The position numbers and the translations under genes are program-made. From Holophagales bacterium (lineage in GTDB: Bacteria; Acidobacteriota; Thermoanaerobaculia; UBA5066): a DNA stretch of 64,000 nucleotides. Shown one piece after another: positions 50,489-59,978 of the stretch (its first letter is position 1; each line of letters begins with the position of its first letter). The notes beneath the pieces are model-generated. The model saw nothing but the letters and a program-made list of their open reading frames with translations, was not told the origin of the DNA and ran no database searches. The stretch is from assembly GCA_016716705.1 (NCBI GenBank), contig JADJVF010000018.1, positions 37,609 through 101,608 on the forward strand, written 5' to 3'.

Positions 50489-51630
50489 TCAGCGGCGCGC
50501 GGCCTTCTTCCGCGCCGGTTTCTTCGGCGCGACCTTCCGCGACGACGGCCTTCTTCGGGGCCGGCTTCCTCGCGACCGCCTTCTTCGCCGCCGGCTTCGT
50601 GGCGGCGGGCTTCTTCGTCGCGGGCTTCCTGGGCGCGGCCTTCTTCGGCCTTCGCCGGCGCCGGCTTCTGGGGAGCGGCCTTCTTCGGCGTCACGAAAGC
50701 CAGGAACTTCGCCAGCGCGCCCTGCGGCTTCTTCGCGGCGGCCGTCCGGGCGCTCGCGACGGCCTTCTTCACGGACTTCTTCACCGACGCGACGGCCCGC
50801 TTCACGGCGGGCTTCTTCTTCACGTCCGCCACGGCCTTCTTCGCCTTCGCGGCGCTTGCGGCGGCCTGCTTCGCGTCGGCCACGGCCCGCTTCACGGCGG
50901 GCTTCTTCCGCACATCGGCCACGGCCTTCTTCGCATCGGCCACCGCCTTTTCGGCGGTCGCGACCGCCTTCTTCACGGCGGGCTGCTTCTTCACGTCCGC
51001 GACGGCCTGCTTCGCCGCGGCGACCGCTTCCTTCACCTCGGGCGACTTCATCGCGCCCTTCACGGCCTTCTTCGCTTCCTTTACGGCGGTGGTCACGGCG
51101 CTGCCGGCCGCCTCCACCGCCGCCTCGACGGCGGCCTTCGCATCCGCCATCGGGGTCGGCTTCAGCACGGCGAGGACCTGGTCTGCGTGGTGCTCGACGT
51201 CCACCTTCTCGAAGACGTGGACGAGGTTTCCGTCGGGGCCGACGAGGAAGGACTTGCGGATCGTGCCGACGCCCCACGCGGTCTTACCCCAGACCCCGTA
51301 CGCTTCGTGAACCGAATGATCGGCGTCCGTCAGGAGCTCGAACGGCAGCGAGAACTTCTCCGCGAACGCGTTGTGCGAATCGGCTCCGTCGGGCGAGATG
51401 CCGAGGACGGTGACGCCCGCCTCACGCAGCCCGGCAAAGCCGTCGCGAAGGCTGCAGGCTTCCTTCGTACAGCCCGGGGTGTCGTCCTTCGGGTAGAAAT
51501 AGACGAGGACGCAGCCCTTCCCTGCGAAGTCGGTCAGCGAGACCGTGTTTCCGGATCGCCCGGGAAGAGTGAACGAGGGGGCCGGCGCGCCGGCCACGAG
51601 CGGGGTCGAAGCGTGCGTTTCTTCAGCCAC
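50489..51630 (-). CDS. bcp: Bcp-type peroxiredoxin with long histone H1-like Lys/Ala/Pro tail (frameshifted near the end)
   Basis: Residues 1-160 are a thiol peroxidase of the Bcp/PrxQ type: the peroxidatic Cys in KDDTPGCTKEACSLRD with the resolving Cys five residues on, and GVWGKTAWGVGTIRKSFLVGPDG. An unusual tail of about 220 residues follows, built from repeats such as KKAVADVRKKPAVKRAVADA. Two extra bases near 50649 and 50540 break the frame. Correcting both continues the KKP/KKA repeats to KPARKKAARR and a TGA at 50491-50489, immediately before the HesB-like ATG. The tail is typical of DNA- or polyanion-binding repeats. The GTG start 51630 has GGGAGGA upstream. It is divergent from the ThiD-like gene. 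Confidence 0.82.
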
Positions 51631-51674
51631 TTTCTAACATCCTCCCGGGAGGCGAGAATAGCAGGAGGGGCGTC

Positions 51675-51680
51675 TAAACT
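51675..51680 (+). promoter_or_regulatory. -10 box for leaderless thiD-like gene
   Basis: TAAACT at 51675-51680, then 7 bases, then ATG 51688; no Shine-Dalgarno in between. Confidence 0.45.
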
Positions 51681-51687
51681 CACGCGG

Positions 51688-52444
51688 ATGACAGTTCCGT
51701 CCGCTCTCGCGATCTCGGCCACCGACCCGGGCGGAGGCCTTCTCGCGGCGGACCTGCTCGCCTTTGAAGCCCTGGGGATCCTCGGATCGGGGGTCGTCAC
51801 GGCGCTGACCGCCTTCGGCATCCGCCAGGCCGGCCCGGCGTACGACGCCCCCATGGGCATCCTGCGCCCCTCCTCGAGGGCGCCCTGGCTCACCCGCCCT
51901 CTCCGTAAAGGTGGGTGTCCTGACGTCTGTCCCCGCGGTGAGGACCGTCGCGAGGGCCCTGGCCTCCGTCTCCGTCCCTCTCGTCGTCGACCCCGGCTTC
52001 GCCCCCCGGTCAGGGGTTCGCCTCCTCCGTTCGACCGTCGTCGACGCCGTCGTCCGGGACCTCCTCCCTTCCGCTGCCCTCGTCACCCTGAACCTCCTGG
52101 AGGCCTCCGCCCTCGCCGGGTTCCCGATCCGAAGCGAATCCGACGCGAAAGCCGCCGCACGCCGGATCCAGGCACTGGGCCCTTCCGCCGTCCTCGTGAC
52201 CGGCGGCTGCGCCGAGGGGGAGACGGTCGTCGACGGACTCCTCGACGGCCGGACCTGGCACCGCTTCGAAAGTCCCCGCTCGGACATCCCCCATGCCTGC
52301 GGCGCCGGAGGCCTCCTCTCGGCAGCCGTCACTGCCTGGCTCGCCAGGGGCGAAACCCTCCCCGACGCCGTCTCCCGGGCGATTTCCTTCGTGCACCACG
52401 CCCTCGCCGCCGGCTGGCCGGCACTTCCCCTTCGCAACGAGTGA
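51688..52444 (+). pseudogene. ThiD/PdxK-like (hydroxymethylpyrimidine) kinase, frameshifted and degenerate
   Basis: The first frame gives ALAISATDPGGGLLAADLLA and TALTAFG, matching the ThiD N-terminus. A middle segment (HPAPLLEGALAH) is in a second frame, and from about 51898 the protein continues in a third frame (SVKVGVLTSVPAVRTVARAL, VDPGF, VTLNLLEASALAG) to the stop at 52444. So there are at least two shifts (near 51840 and 51895), net +1. At the C-terminal anion hole, where ThiD has GTGC and PdxK GTGD, the sequence reads CGAGG, so the catalytic Cys/Asp is Gly. Either a decaying kinase or a diverged ribokinase-fold protein further damaged by base errors. Confidence 0.65.
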
Positions 52445-52618
52445 TCCCGCCCTGGTCGCGCGAACTCGACAGTTTCGGCTCCGGATCGATACCGGCGGCG
52501 CATCCTGAGCTGATTCCAGGCGCGGGCCGGGCGGGTCGGGTGGACGTCGAGCTGACCGGCGGACCGGGATCCGGCTCGTGCTCGAGCGAACGGGAAAGCC
52601 CTTTTCGTCGCGTCCCGG

Positions 52619-54230
52619 TCAGTGGCGGCGACCGCCACCGCGAGAGCTCCCGCCCGATCCGGAGCCGCCGCCCGTTCCGCGCGAGCCTCCGCCACCGCCG
52701 GACCTCTGCGAGGACCCGCCTCCCATGCTTCGCCCGGCGCCGCCCGACGAGGACATCCGCGGCGCTGACTGGAATCCGCGCGCAGGAGCCGACGACGAAG
52801 ACGAACGCGAAGGAGCCGAATAGTCCCGCGACGGGGCCGAATAGCTCCTTGATGGCGCTGAATAGCTCCCTGACGGAGCCGAGTTGCGGGGCGACGAATC
52901 CGAATAGCTCCTGGACGGAGCCGAAGTGCGAGGCGACGGAGCGAAGCTGCGGGGTGACGAGGCCGAATAGCGCGCCGACGGGCCCTGGCTCTGCGACGCG
53001 CCCTGCGAGCGGCGCCACTGCTCTCCCGACGCACTCCATCCTCGATCTGCCCCACCGCTGCGAGGAGCCGACGCCGTCGTCCGGTTCCCGGCCCGCCAAT
53101 CCTGATCTGCCCCACCGCCGCGAGGAGCCGACGCCGTCGTCCGGTTCCCGGCCCGCCAGCCCTGATCCGCACCGGCCCCGCGGGAACCCGAGGGCATCCC
53201 CCGGCCACCGGAAGGCGGTGCCGCCTGGTTTCCCGAGCGCCTCAGGGAGTAGGGACCCGTCAGCGTGGACCGCGAAGCCTGCGAGCCGCCGCGATCGTGA
53301 CCGGCACTCCGACCGTCCGTGTAGGGGACTCCCATACGGTGACCCGAGTCGTGCTGCCAGTTCTCGCGACCGCCATGCCCTCCCCCGTTCTGCCCGCCGT
53401 CATTCCCCGCCGTGGTAGCCGCCGTCGTAGCCGCCGTGGTGACCGTAGTTGTAGCCGCAGTGCCGGAAGAACGCGTTGTTGACGTACACGGATCCCCCGT
53501 ACCAGTTCGGGCCCCAGCCCCACCCCAGGCCCCAGGACCACCCGCCGAACCAGAATCCGACGTTGATTCCCGGGCCATATCCGTATCCGTACCCGTACGA
53601 GAGCGCCGGATAGGCGCTCCACGCCGGGGCTCCCCAGACGTAGTACGGGTCGTACTGCGGTACGTAGATCACCTGCGGATCGGCCGGCACGATCTCGATG
53701 ACGGTCCTCCCTTCCTGGGCGACGGCGGAGACCGTCTGCTGCGGATTGGAGGAGAGCCTGCCGGCGGCCTGCGCCCGGGTACGCAGCTGCTGCACCGCCA
53801 CCATGACGTCCGATTCCTGCGCGAGGAAGGCGTTGCCGAGGGCCGTCGTCCACTGGATGTCCTCGTTCAGCGTCGCCAGGGCGTCCGGAAAGGCCACCAG
53901 GCCCTGGACGCTGGCGTCCCACGGCTGCTGCCGGGCTGCGTCCATGAGCCCCTGCCCCTGCAGGCGGTCGTTCCTCCGCAGCCACTGCTGTGCCTGCACG
54001 ACCTCGAGCGGGTAGGTGCTCGCCACGAGGACCTGGCTCAGCAGGGCGTCGGGATAGAGGGCTATGGGCGCCACGAGATCGGCCAGCTGCGCAGAGGTCA
54101 GTACCGTAGCCTGGCTCAGGGCCCGGTTCCCGACGTCAGCGGGAGACACCTGCCCCTGGGCCATCGACAGGGAGGGAATCCCCGACATCGCTACCACGAA
54201 GCAGATTTGCCGCGCCATTCGGTTTTCCAT
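52619..54230 (-). pseudogene. DUF3300-family secreted protein with repetitive Ser/Gly/Arg C-terminus, one frameshift
   Basis: It starts at ATG 54230 with a signal peptide (cleavage near SMAQG). Residues about 35-240 match DUF3300: LVAPIALYPDALLSQVLVAS, YPLEVVQAQQWLRRN, VIYVPQYDPYYVWG, then a Gly/Trp/Tyr-rich stretch. The frame ends early at GGYHGGE because of an extra C in the CCCC at 53405-53408. The next frame continues with the family's later motif (HDSGHRMGVPYTDG) and a long Ser/Pro/Gly/Arg-rich tail containing a 20-residue repeat and SYSAPSR repeats, ending at 52619. The corrected protein is about 536 residues. DUF3300 proteins are envelope proteins of unknown function. A base error is likelier than true loss. 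Confidence 0.75.
53041..53160. repeat. 60-bp tandem repeat inside the DUF3300 gene
   Basis: Two near-identical 60-base units (53041-53100 and 53101-53160) are followed by a diverging partial third. The unit is a multiple of three and encodes 20 residues (GGADQDWRAGNRTTASAPR-like). This is a within-gene expansion, not a CRISPR. Confidence 0.85.
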
Positions 54231-54474
54231 ATGACCTCCGGGCCTGTCTCGAACCTGCCGACGAGCGGACGCCGCCGAGAGTTTCGGTCCGGCGCCTCGT
54301 TCCGACTGGACCCGCCCCGGACATCAGCAAGACCCGCGCCAGCACGAGTGTCCCTTCGAAGGGACCAGGCGCAGGCGGCTCGCGCTACGATTCCGGGAGC
54401 GCCCGGGCCGTTCGGGCGAAGCGCCGGGTCGACGTGCCCACCCACTCGAGGACGGACCTCGGCGGGAGGACGGG

Positions 54475-56632
54475 ATGAAGACAGCCGTCGGAATCAGCCT
54501 GGGATCGGGCGAGCACAACTTCGAGTTCGACACGGAATTCCTCGGGCAGCGCCTCAAGGTGTGGCGCCTGGGGTCGGACGCCAGCATGACCAAGACCGTC
54601 GGCCTGCTGAAGAGCTGGGAGCGGACCGCCGACGCGATCGGCATCGGCGTCGTGAAGGACAGGTACACGCTCCCCTCGCGGCGCTACCTCGAGAAGGACA
54701 TCGCGCGGCTGACGAGCGCCGTGACGCGCATTCCCGTCACCACGGGGGCGCGCCTCGCCGACATCCTGCAGGAATGGGCCGTGCGCCACGTCCAGAACGC
54801 GCTCGGCTCCTACTTCACCAACGCCAACGTCCTGTTCTTCTCGGGGATGTCGAACCTCAAGCTCGCGCAGACGATGTGCGAGTACACGCAGAACGTCAGC
54901 TTCGCCGACCCGCTGCTCCAGCTCGGCATCCCCAAGCTCCTGACCTCCCTGGACGCGCTCCAGCTCTACACCGCCGGCGCCCACCGCGTGCTCGACTGGA
55001 CTCTGCCCGGGGTGATGTCGTCGGACCCGGTGAAGGAGTGGACCCGCTTCCTGCTGCGCAAGGCGATCCACGGGGCCGCGGTCGTCGTGGCTCCCGTTCA
55101 CGACCTCGACGACTTCGACGCGGAAGACCTGGCCGGCAAGACCATCGTCACCTCCACCGTCAGCGACGAGCGCATCGCGAAGCTCAAGGACAAGGGCGTC
55201 GCGATGGTGGTCGACGGGTCGCCGTTCCTGTTCGACCACGTGATCGCGCCCAGTCTCCTGGACGCCATGATCATCGCGGCGACGGGAAAGAAGCCCGCGG
55301 AGCTCCTCGAGGACGACTACCTGGAGATCCTCACGCGGCTGCAGGTGGAGCCGCGGATCCTCTACCCCAACGGCTTCAAGCGCGTCAACCGCTTCGCCTT
55401 CGTCATCCACCCGCTCTCGCAGGAGTACTTCAAGAAGGTCAAGCCGATCGAGCTCCTCTCCCAGGTGTCGCCGCCGGTGTTCATGGACACGCTGGAGAAG
55501 GCGATGGCCTACATGCCGCCCTTCGTCTACTCGAAGGTGACCGGCATCAAGTCCCCCACCGGCGTGGAGGCCGAGGGCTGGCTCATCTCCGTGGGAGGCA
55601 CGCCCAGGGAGATCATGAGCCACGACCCGGAGTTCACCTACCGCCGCCTGCTGGAGGCCGCAAAGATCGCCAGGCAGCTGGGCGCGCAGATCATGGGCCT
55701 GGGCGCCTTCACGAAGGTCGTGGGCGACGCCGGCGCCACCGTCGCGAGGCGCGCGCCGCTGCCAATCACCACCGGCAACAGCTACAGCGCCTCCGGAGCC
55801 CTCTGGGCGGCGCGCGACGCGCTCCTGCGACTCCGGCTCCTCCCCCCACCGAAGCCCGGCGGGAAGATCGCGATGAAGGCGATGGTCGTGGGGGCCACCG
55901 GGGCCATCGGCTCGGTCTGCGCCCGCCTCCTGGCAATGGCCGCGGACGAGGTCTACATGGTGTCGCCCGAGACGGCCAAGCTCCTTTCGGTCAAGGAGTC
56001 GATCCTGAGAGAGACACCCGACGCCCGGCTGTTCCTCTCGTCGCGCGCCGACAAGGACATTGCGGACATGGACGTGATCGTCACCGCGACCTCGGGCGCC
56101 GGCAGGAAGATCCTCGACATCATGAAGGTCAAGCCCGGGTGCGTCATTACCGACGTTGCGCGGCCGCTCGACCTGCCGCCGAGCGAGGTGGCCAAACGCC
56201 CGGACGTGCTCGTGATCGAGTCCGGCGAGATCCAGCTCCCCGGGCACGGTGCAGATGAAGAACATCGGGCTGCCCGAGAACGTCGCCTACGCCTGCCTCG
56301 CCGAGACGATCGTCCTCGCGCTGGAGGGGAAGTTCGAGAGCTACACGGTCGGCCGCGACATCGAGTGGGCGAAGGTCCGCGAGATCTACCGTCTCGGCCT
56401 CAAGCACGGGATGCAGCTCGCCGCAATCTCCGGCGTCAACGGCCCCTACTCCGACGCCGACATCGAACGCGTACGCGAGCTGGCGCTGGCTGCCCGCGCA
56501 CGGGACGCGGCGTCGCGGGAGCCGGCGAAAGCGGCAAGCGTAAAGGAGACGAAGCAGCCGGCCCGCCTCCCGAAGGAAGACCGCGAAGGCCACGCCACCG
56601 CGACGGGTCTCAACCCGGCGAAAGGACGCTGA
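54475..56632 (+). pseudogene. Acyl-ACP/acyl-CoA reductase-like protein (AAR-related), one frameshift
   Basis: It starts at ATG 54475 with GGGAGGA upstream. Residues about 1-330 are a domain I do not recognise. From about residue 375 the sequence resembles cyanobacterial long-chain acyl-ACP reductase: a MGLGAFTKVVGDAG / PITTGNSYSA region, the NAD(P)-binding loop VVGATGAIGSVCARLL (about 471-486), VIVTATSGAG, and the C-terminal CLAETIVLALEGKFESYTVGRDIEW. AAR makes fatty aldehydes. An extra base in CCCCGGG (56238-56244) breaks the frame; corrected, it continues through GTVQMKNIGLPENVAYA to the stop at 56632, about 718 residues. An acyl-CoA synthetase lies 1.5 kb downstream, so a fatty-acid to aldehyde route is plausible. 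Confidence 0.7.
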
Positions 56633-56660
56633 CCGCTCGAGCGGCGAACAGGAGGACGAA

Positions 56661-57600
56661 ATGCAGAAGCGCGCACTCGGCGACGACGGGCTGGAAGTCT
56701 CGGCGCTCGGGCTCGGCTGCATGGGGATGAGCTTCAGCTTCGGTCCGCCTCCGGACCGGCGCGAGATGGTCTCCCTGATCCGGACGGCCGTCGAACGCGG
56801 CGTCACTTTCTTCGACACCGCCGAGGTCTACGGCCCCTTCGTGAACGAAGAGCTCGTCGGCGAGGCCCTCGAACCGTTCCGCGGGGAGGTCGTCCTCGCG
56901 ACGAAGTTCGGCTTCAGGCTCGACCCAAAGGGTGGGTCGCCCTGGGCGGGCCTCGATAGCCGGCCGGAGCACGTCAGGGAGGTCGCGGAGGCCTCGCTCA
57001 AGCGGCTCCGGGTCGACGCGATCGACCTCTTCTACCAGCACCGGGTCGACCCCGAAGTTCCGATCGAGGACGTCGCAGGCGCCGTGAAGGACCTGATCCG
57101 GGAAGGGAAGGTCCGGCACTTCGGTCTCTCCGAGGCGAGTGCGCAGACGATCCGCCGCGCGCACGCAGTCCAGCCGGTCACCGCGCTCCAGAGCGAGTAC
57201 TCGCTCTGGTGGAGGGAGCCCGAGGCCGAGGTCCTGCCGACCGTCGAGGAGCTCGGGATCGGCTTCGTCCCCTACAGCCCCCTGGGAAGGGGCTTCCTCA
57301 CCGGGAAGATCGACGAGAAGACGACCTTCGACAGCACCGACTTCCGCAACAACCTCCCCCGCTTCGCGCCGGAAGCCCGGAAGGCGAACCAGGCGTTCGT
57401 CGAGATGCTGCGCCGGATCGCCGAGGCGAGGAAGGCGACGCCCGCTCAAATCGCGCTCGCCTGGCTCCTCGCCCGGAAGCCGTGGATCGTCCCCATTCCG
57501 GGCACCCGGAAGCTCGAGCGACTCGACGAGAACCTCGGAGCCGCCGCGCTCCACCTCACGCCCGATGACCTCCGCGAGATCGACGAGGCCTCCGCGCATG
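56661..57600 (+). CDS. Aldo/keto reductase, 3' end lost at a junction
   Basis: It starts at ATG 56661 with AGGAGG upstream. About 313 residues of a TIM-barrel AKR (YakC/YhdN-like): LGLGCMGMSFSFG, FDTAEVYGP (catalytic Asp and Tyr), Lys in LATKFGF, His in DLFYQHRVD, and IPGTRKLERLDENLGA for NADP binding. The normal family end (about 15-20 more residues after EIDEASA) is missing; the frame instead runs on out of phase through the next gene to 58091. The catalytic tetrad is intact, but the missing C-terminal helix may impair it. The break coincides with the start of the unrelated 122-residue frame, suggesting a deletion or misassembly. Confidence 0.8.
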
Positions 57601-57966
57601 AAGGACGGCGTCGCCTGGGGCGCCATCGGGAAGTCGAAGTTCGTGGGCCTCCGGTTCCGGGACCCCGTCTTCCGGACTCCGCGAGAGCTCTCGATGAGCT
57701 ATTTCGAGAGCTACTACAACGACGCCGCGGAGAAGACCCTTCGCGCGATCTCACGCCCCATCGACCTCTCGCGCCGGGACGGGAAGGACTGGGAGCGCGC
57801 CGAGGAGGACGTCTGGGATCTGAGCGACTGGATCGGCCTCCACCCCGTGCGGCCACTCCTCACGCCCGCCCAGGCGCGAAAGCTTCGCCGCGTCGAGCCG
57901 GTGGCGTTCACGCAGGGCCTCCTGCCGGGCCTCACCCACCCGCCGAAGGAGAGGATCGGCAGCTGA
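57598..57966 (+). CDS. Unrecognised 122-residue protein or 3' gene fragment
   Basis: A frame of 122 residues from ATG 57598, with no Shine-Dalgarno, beginning exactly where the aldo/keto reductase loses its family sequence. It has well-formed protein character: VAWGAIGKSKFVGLRFRDP, PRELSMSYFESYYNDAAEKT, LRAISRPIDLSRRD, then DVWDLSDWIGLHPVRPLLTP and a C-terminal PGLTHPPKERIGS. No catalytic motif is evident. It may be the tail of a longer gene whose 5' part was lost. I cannot assign a family. Confidence 0.5.
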   Translation: MKDGVAWGAIGKSKFVGLRFRDPVFRTPRELSMSYFESYYNDAAEKTLRAISRPIDLSRRDGKDWERAEEDVWDLSDWIGLHPVRPLLTPAQARKLRRVEPVAFTQGLLPGLTHPPKERIGS

Positions 57967-58106
57967 GATCGCGACATCCCGGCCGGGCGGGCGTCGCGAG
58001 CGGTACACTCCCCCCGTCCCACCCTCCCCGATCGGCGAGACGCCTTACGGCCGGCCGCGAAACGTGGTGTCATCAACGCAACGCAGCATGAGGAGGGAGA
58101 AGCACC

Positions 58107-59912
58107 ATGGCCCTGGTCCATCTCTCACGCATGATCCGGGAATCGGCGAAGAGCTTCGGCCCGCGGGAGGCAATGCGCTACCGCGACGGCCGGGATTGGC
58201 GCTCCATCACCTACGCCGAGCTCGCTACGCGCGTCGAGGCCATGGCGCGCGCCCTCGTCAGCGCCGGCATCGCGGCCGGAGACCGCGTGGCGATCTTCGC
58301 GCCCAACGGCCCCGACTGGGCCATCGCCGACTTCGGAGTGCTGATGGCCGGCGCCGTCGGCGTGCCCATCTACGCAACGGACACCAGCAAGCAGGCGGAG
58401 CAGGTCTTCCTCGACTCCGGCGCGAAGCTCGTCCTCGTCGGGGGACAGGAGCAGCACGACAAGGCCGTAGCCTTCGAATCGGGTGCGCCCGTGCTCGTCG
58501 CGTTCGACCCGGCGACGCGCCTCTCCGGCCCGCGCTCGACGTCGCTCGCCGGCTTCCTCGCCCGCGCCACTCCCGAAAGCGCGACTCAGGTCGAAGACCG
58601 CCTGGCCGCGGCGAAGCTCGAGGACCTCGCCACCATCATCTACACCTCGGGGACCACGGGCGACCGCAAGGGCGCCATGCTCACCCACGCCAACTTCGCC
58701 TCGCAGTTCCGCGCCCTCGACGAGCGTTTCGAGTTCGGCCCCGAGGACCGCAGCCTCTGTTTCCTGCCGCTCAGCCACGTCTACGAGCGGGCCTGGTCTT
58801 ACTTCGTCTTCCGCAGCGGCGCGGCCAACGTCTACGTGCGCGACCCCAAGGACGCCGTCACCGCCATGCCCGAGGTCCGGCCCACGGCGATGGTCAGCGT
58901 CCCGCGACTCTACGAGAAGGTCTTCGCCGCCATCCAGGACCGCGTCTCGAAGAGCTCGCCCGTGCGCCAGCGCCTCTTCCGCTGGGCGCTCGGCGTCGGC
59001 TCGACCTTCGAGTACGCGAGCCGCACCGGCCAGCGGGTGGGCCCGGTGCTCAAGGTCCGGCACGCCCTCGCGGACAAGCTGGTCCTCTCCAAGATCCGGG
59101 CGGCCGTGGGCGGCGACAAGAGGTTCTTCTCGGCCGGCGGCGCGCCGCTGGCGAGGGAGATCGAGGAGTTCTTCCTGTCGGTGGGGCTCCTCGTCTGCCA
59201 GGGCTACGGCCTCACCGAGACCTCGCCCATGGTCACCTGCAACTCGCCCGGCGCCTTCCGCTTCGGCACCGTCGGCCGCCCCATCCCAGGCTGCGAAGTG
59301 CGCATCGGGGATGCGGGTGAGGTGCAGGTGCGTGGCGACAACGTGATGAAGGGCTACTGGGGCAAGCCCGTCGAGACCGCCGCCGCGTTCGAGGACGGCT
59401 GGTTCCGGACCGGCGACGTCGGCGTGCTCGAGCCGGACGGCTACCTGCGCATCACCGACCGGATCAAGGACCTCATCATCACGTCGCAGGGGAAGAACGT
59501 CGCTCCCCAGCGCGTCGAGGGCATGCTCGCCGGGCACCCCCTGCTCGACCAGGTGGTGGTCATCGGGGACCGGCGCACGTTCCTCAGCGCCCTGATCGTG
59601 CCTAACTTCCCGGCGCTCGAGGAGCGCGCAAGGAGGGACGGGATCCCGTTCACCTCGCGCGAGGAGCTGGTGAACCGGCCCGAAATCGAGACCCTCTACG
59701 AGCAGGTCCTGCGTGAGCGCTCGAGCGAGCTCGCCGGCTACGAGCAGATCAAGCGCTTCAAGGTGCTGCCGCGGGAGCTGACGCAGGACGCGGGCGAGGT
59801 CACGCCCACCCTCAAGGTCAGGCGGCGCGTCGTCGAGCAGCACTTCCGCGGGGTCATCGACGACATGTACGCCGCCGCCGAGGGGCGGGGAGACCCGCCC
59901 GCCCGGGGCTGA
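58107..59912 (+). CDS. Long-chain acyl-CoA synthetase (AMP-forming)
   Basis: A 601-residue ANL-family ligase activating fatty acids to acyl-AMP and then acyl-CoA. Motifs: ATP/AMP loop IIYTSGTTGDRKGAMLTHAN (about 175-194), RLYEKVFAAIQDRV typical of long-chain FadD15-like enzymes, QGYGLTETSPMV (A5), GWFRTGDVGVLEPDGYLRITDRIKD (A7/A8) and the C-terminal lysine region GEVTPTLKVRRRVV. No transmembrane segment. The start is ATG 58107 with AGGAGG at 58091-58096; a TACACT box lies about 100 bases upstream. Together with the acyl reductase-like gene it could provide and reduce activated acyl chains. Confidence 0.93.
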   Translation: MALVHLSRMIRESAKSFGPREAMRYRDGRDWRSITYAELATRVEAMARALVSAGIAAGDRVAIFAPNGPDWAIADFGVLMAGAVGVPIYATDTSKQAEQVFLDSGAKLVLVGGQEQHDKAVAFESGAPVLVAFDPATRLSGPRSTSLAGFLARATPESATQVEDRLAAAKLEDLATIIYTSGTTGDRKGAMLTHANFASQFRALDERFEFGPEDRSLCFLPLSHVYERAWSYFVFRSGAANVYVRDPKDAVTAMPEVRPTAMVSVPRLYEKVFAAIQDRVSKSSPVRQRLFRWALGVGSTFEYASRTGQRVGPVLKVRHALADKLVLSKIRAAVGGDKRFFSAGGAPLAREIEEFFLSVGLLVCQGYGLTETSPMVTCNSPGAFRFGTVGRPIPGCEVRIGDAGEVQVRGDNVMKGYWGKPVETAAAFEDGWFRTGDVGVLEPDGYLRITDRIKDLIITSQGKNVAPQRVEGMLAGHPLLDQVVVIGDRRTFLSALIVPNFPALEERARRDGIPFTSREELVNRPEIETLYEQVLRERSSELAGYEQIKRFKVLPRELTQDAGEVTPTLKVRRRVVEQHFRGVIDDMYAAAEGRGDPPARG

Positions 59913-59978
59913 ACGCCCAGCCGGGGCACCTGCGAAAAGCCGGCCGACGTCCACATGTCAGAATTCCGGCGGTCTGTC

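Noticed and set aside
53041..53160. 60-bp repeats as a CRISPR
   Set aside because: Units are adjacent without unique spacers and are in frame inside a coding region.
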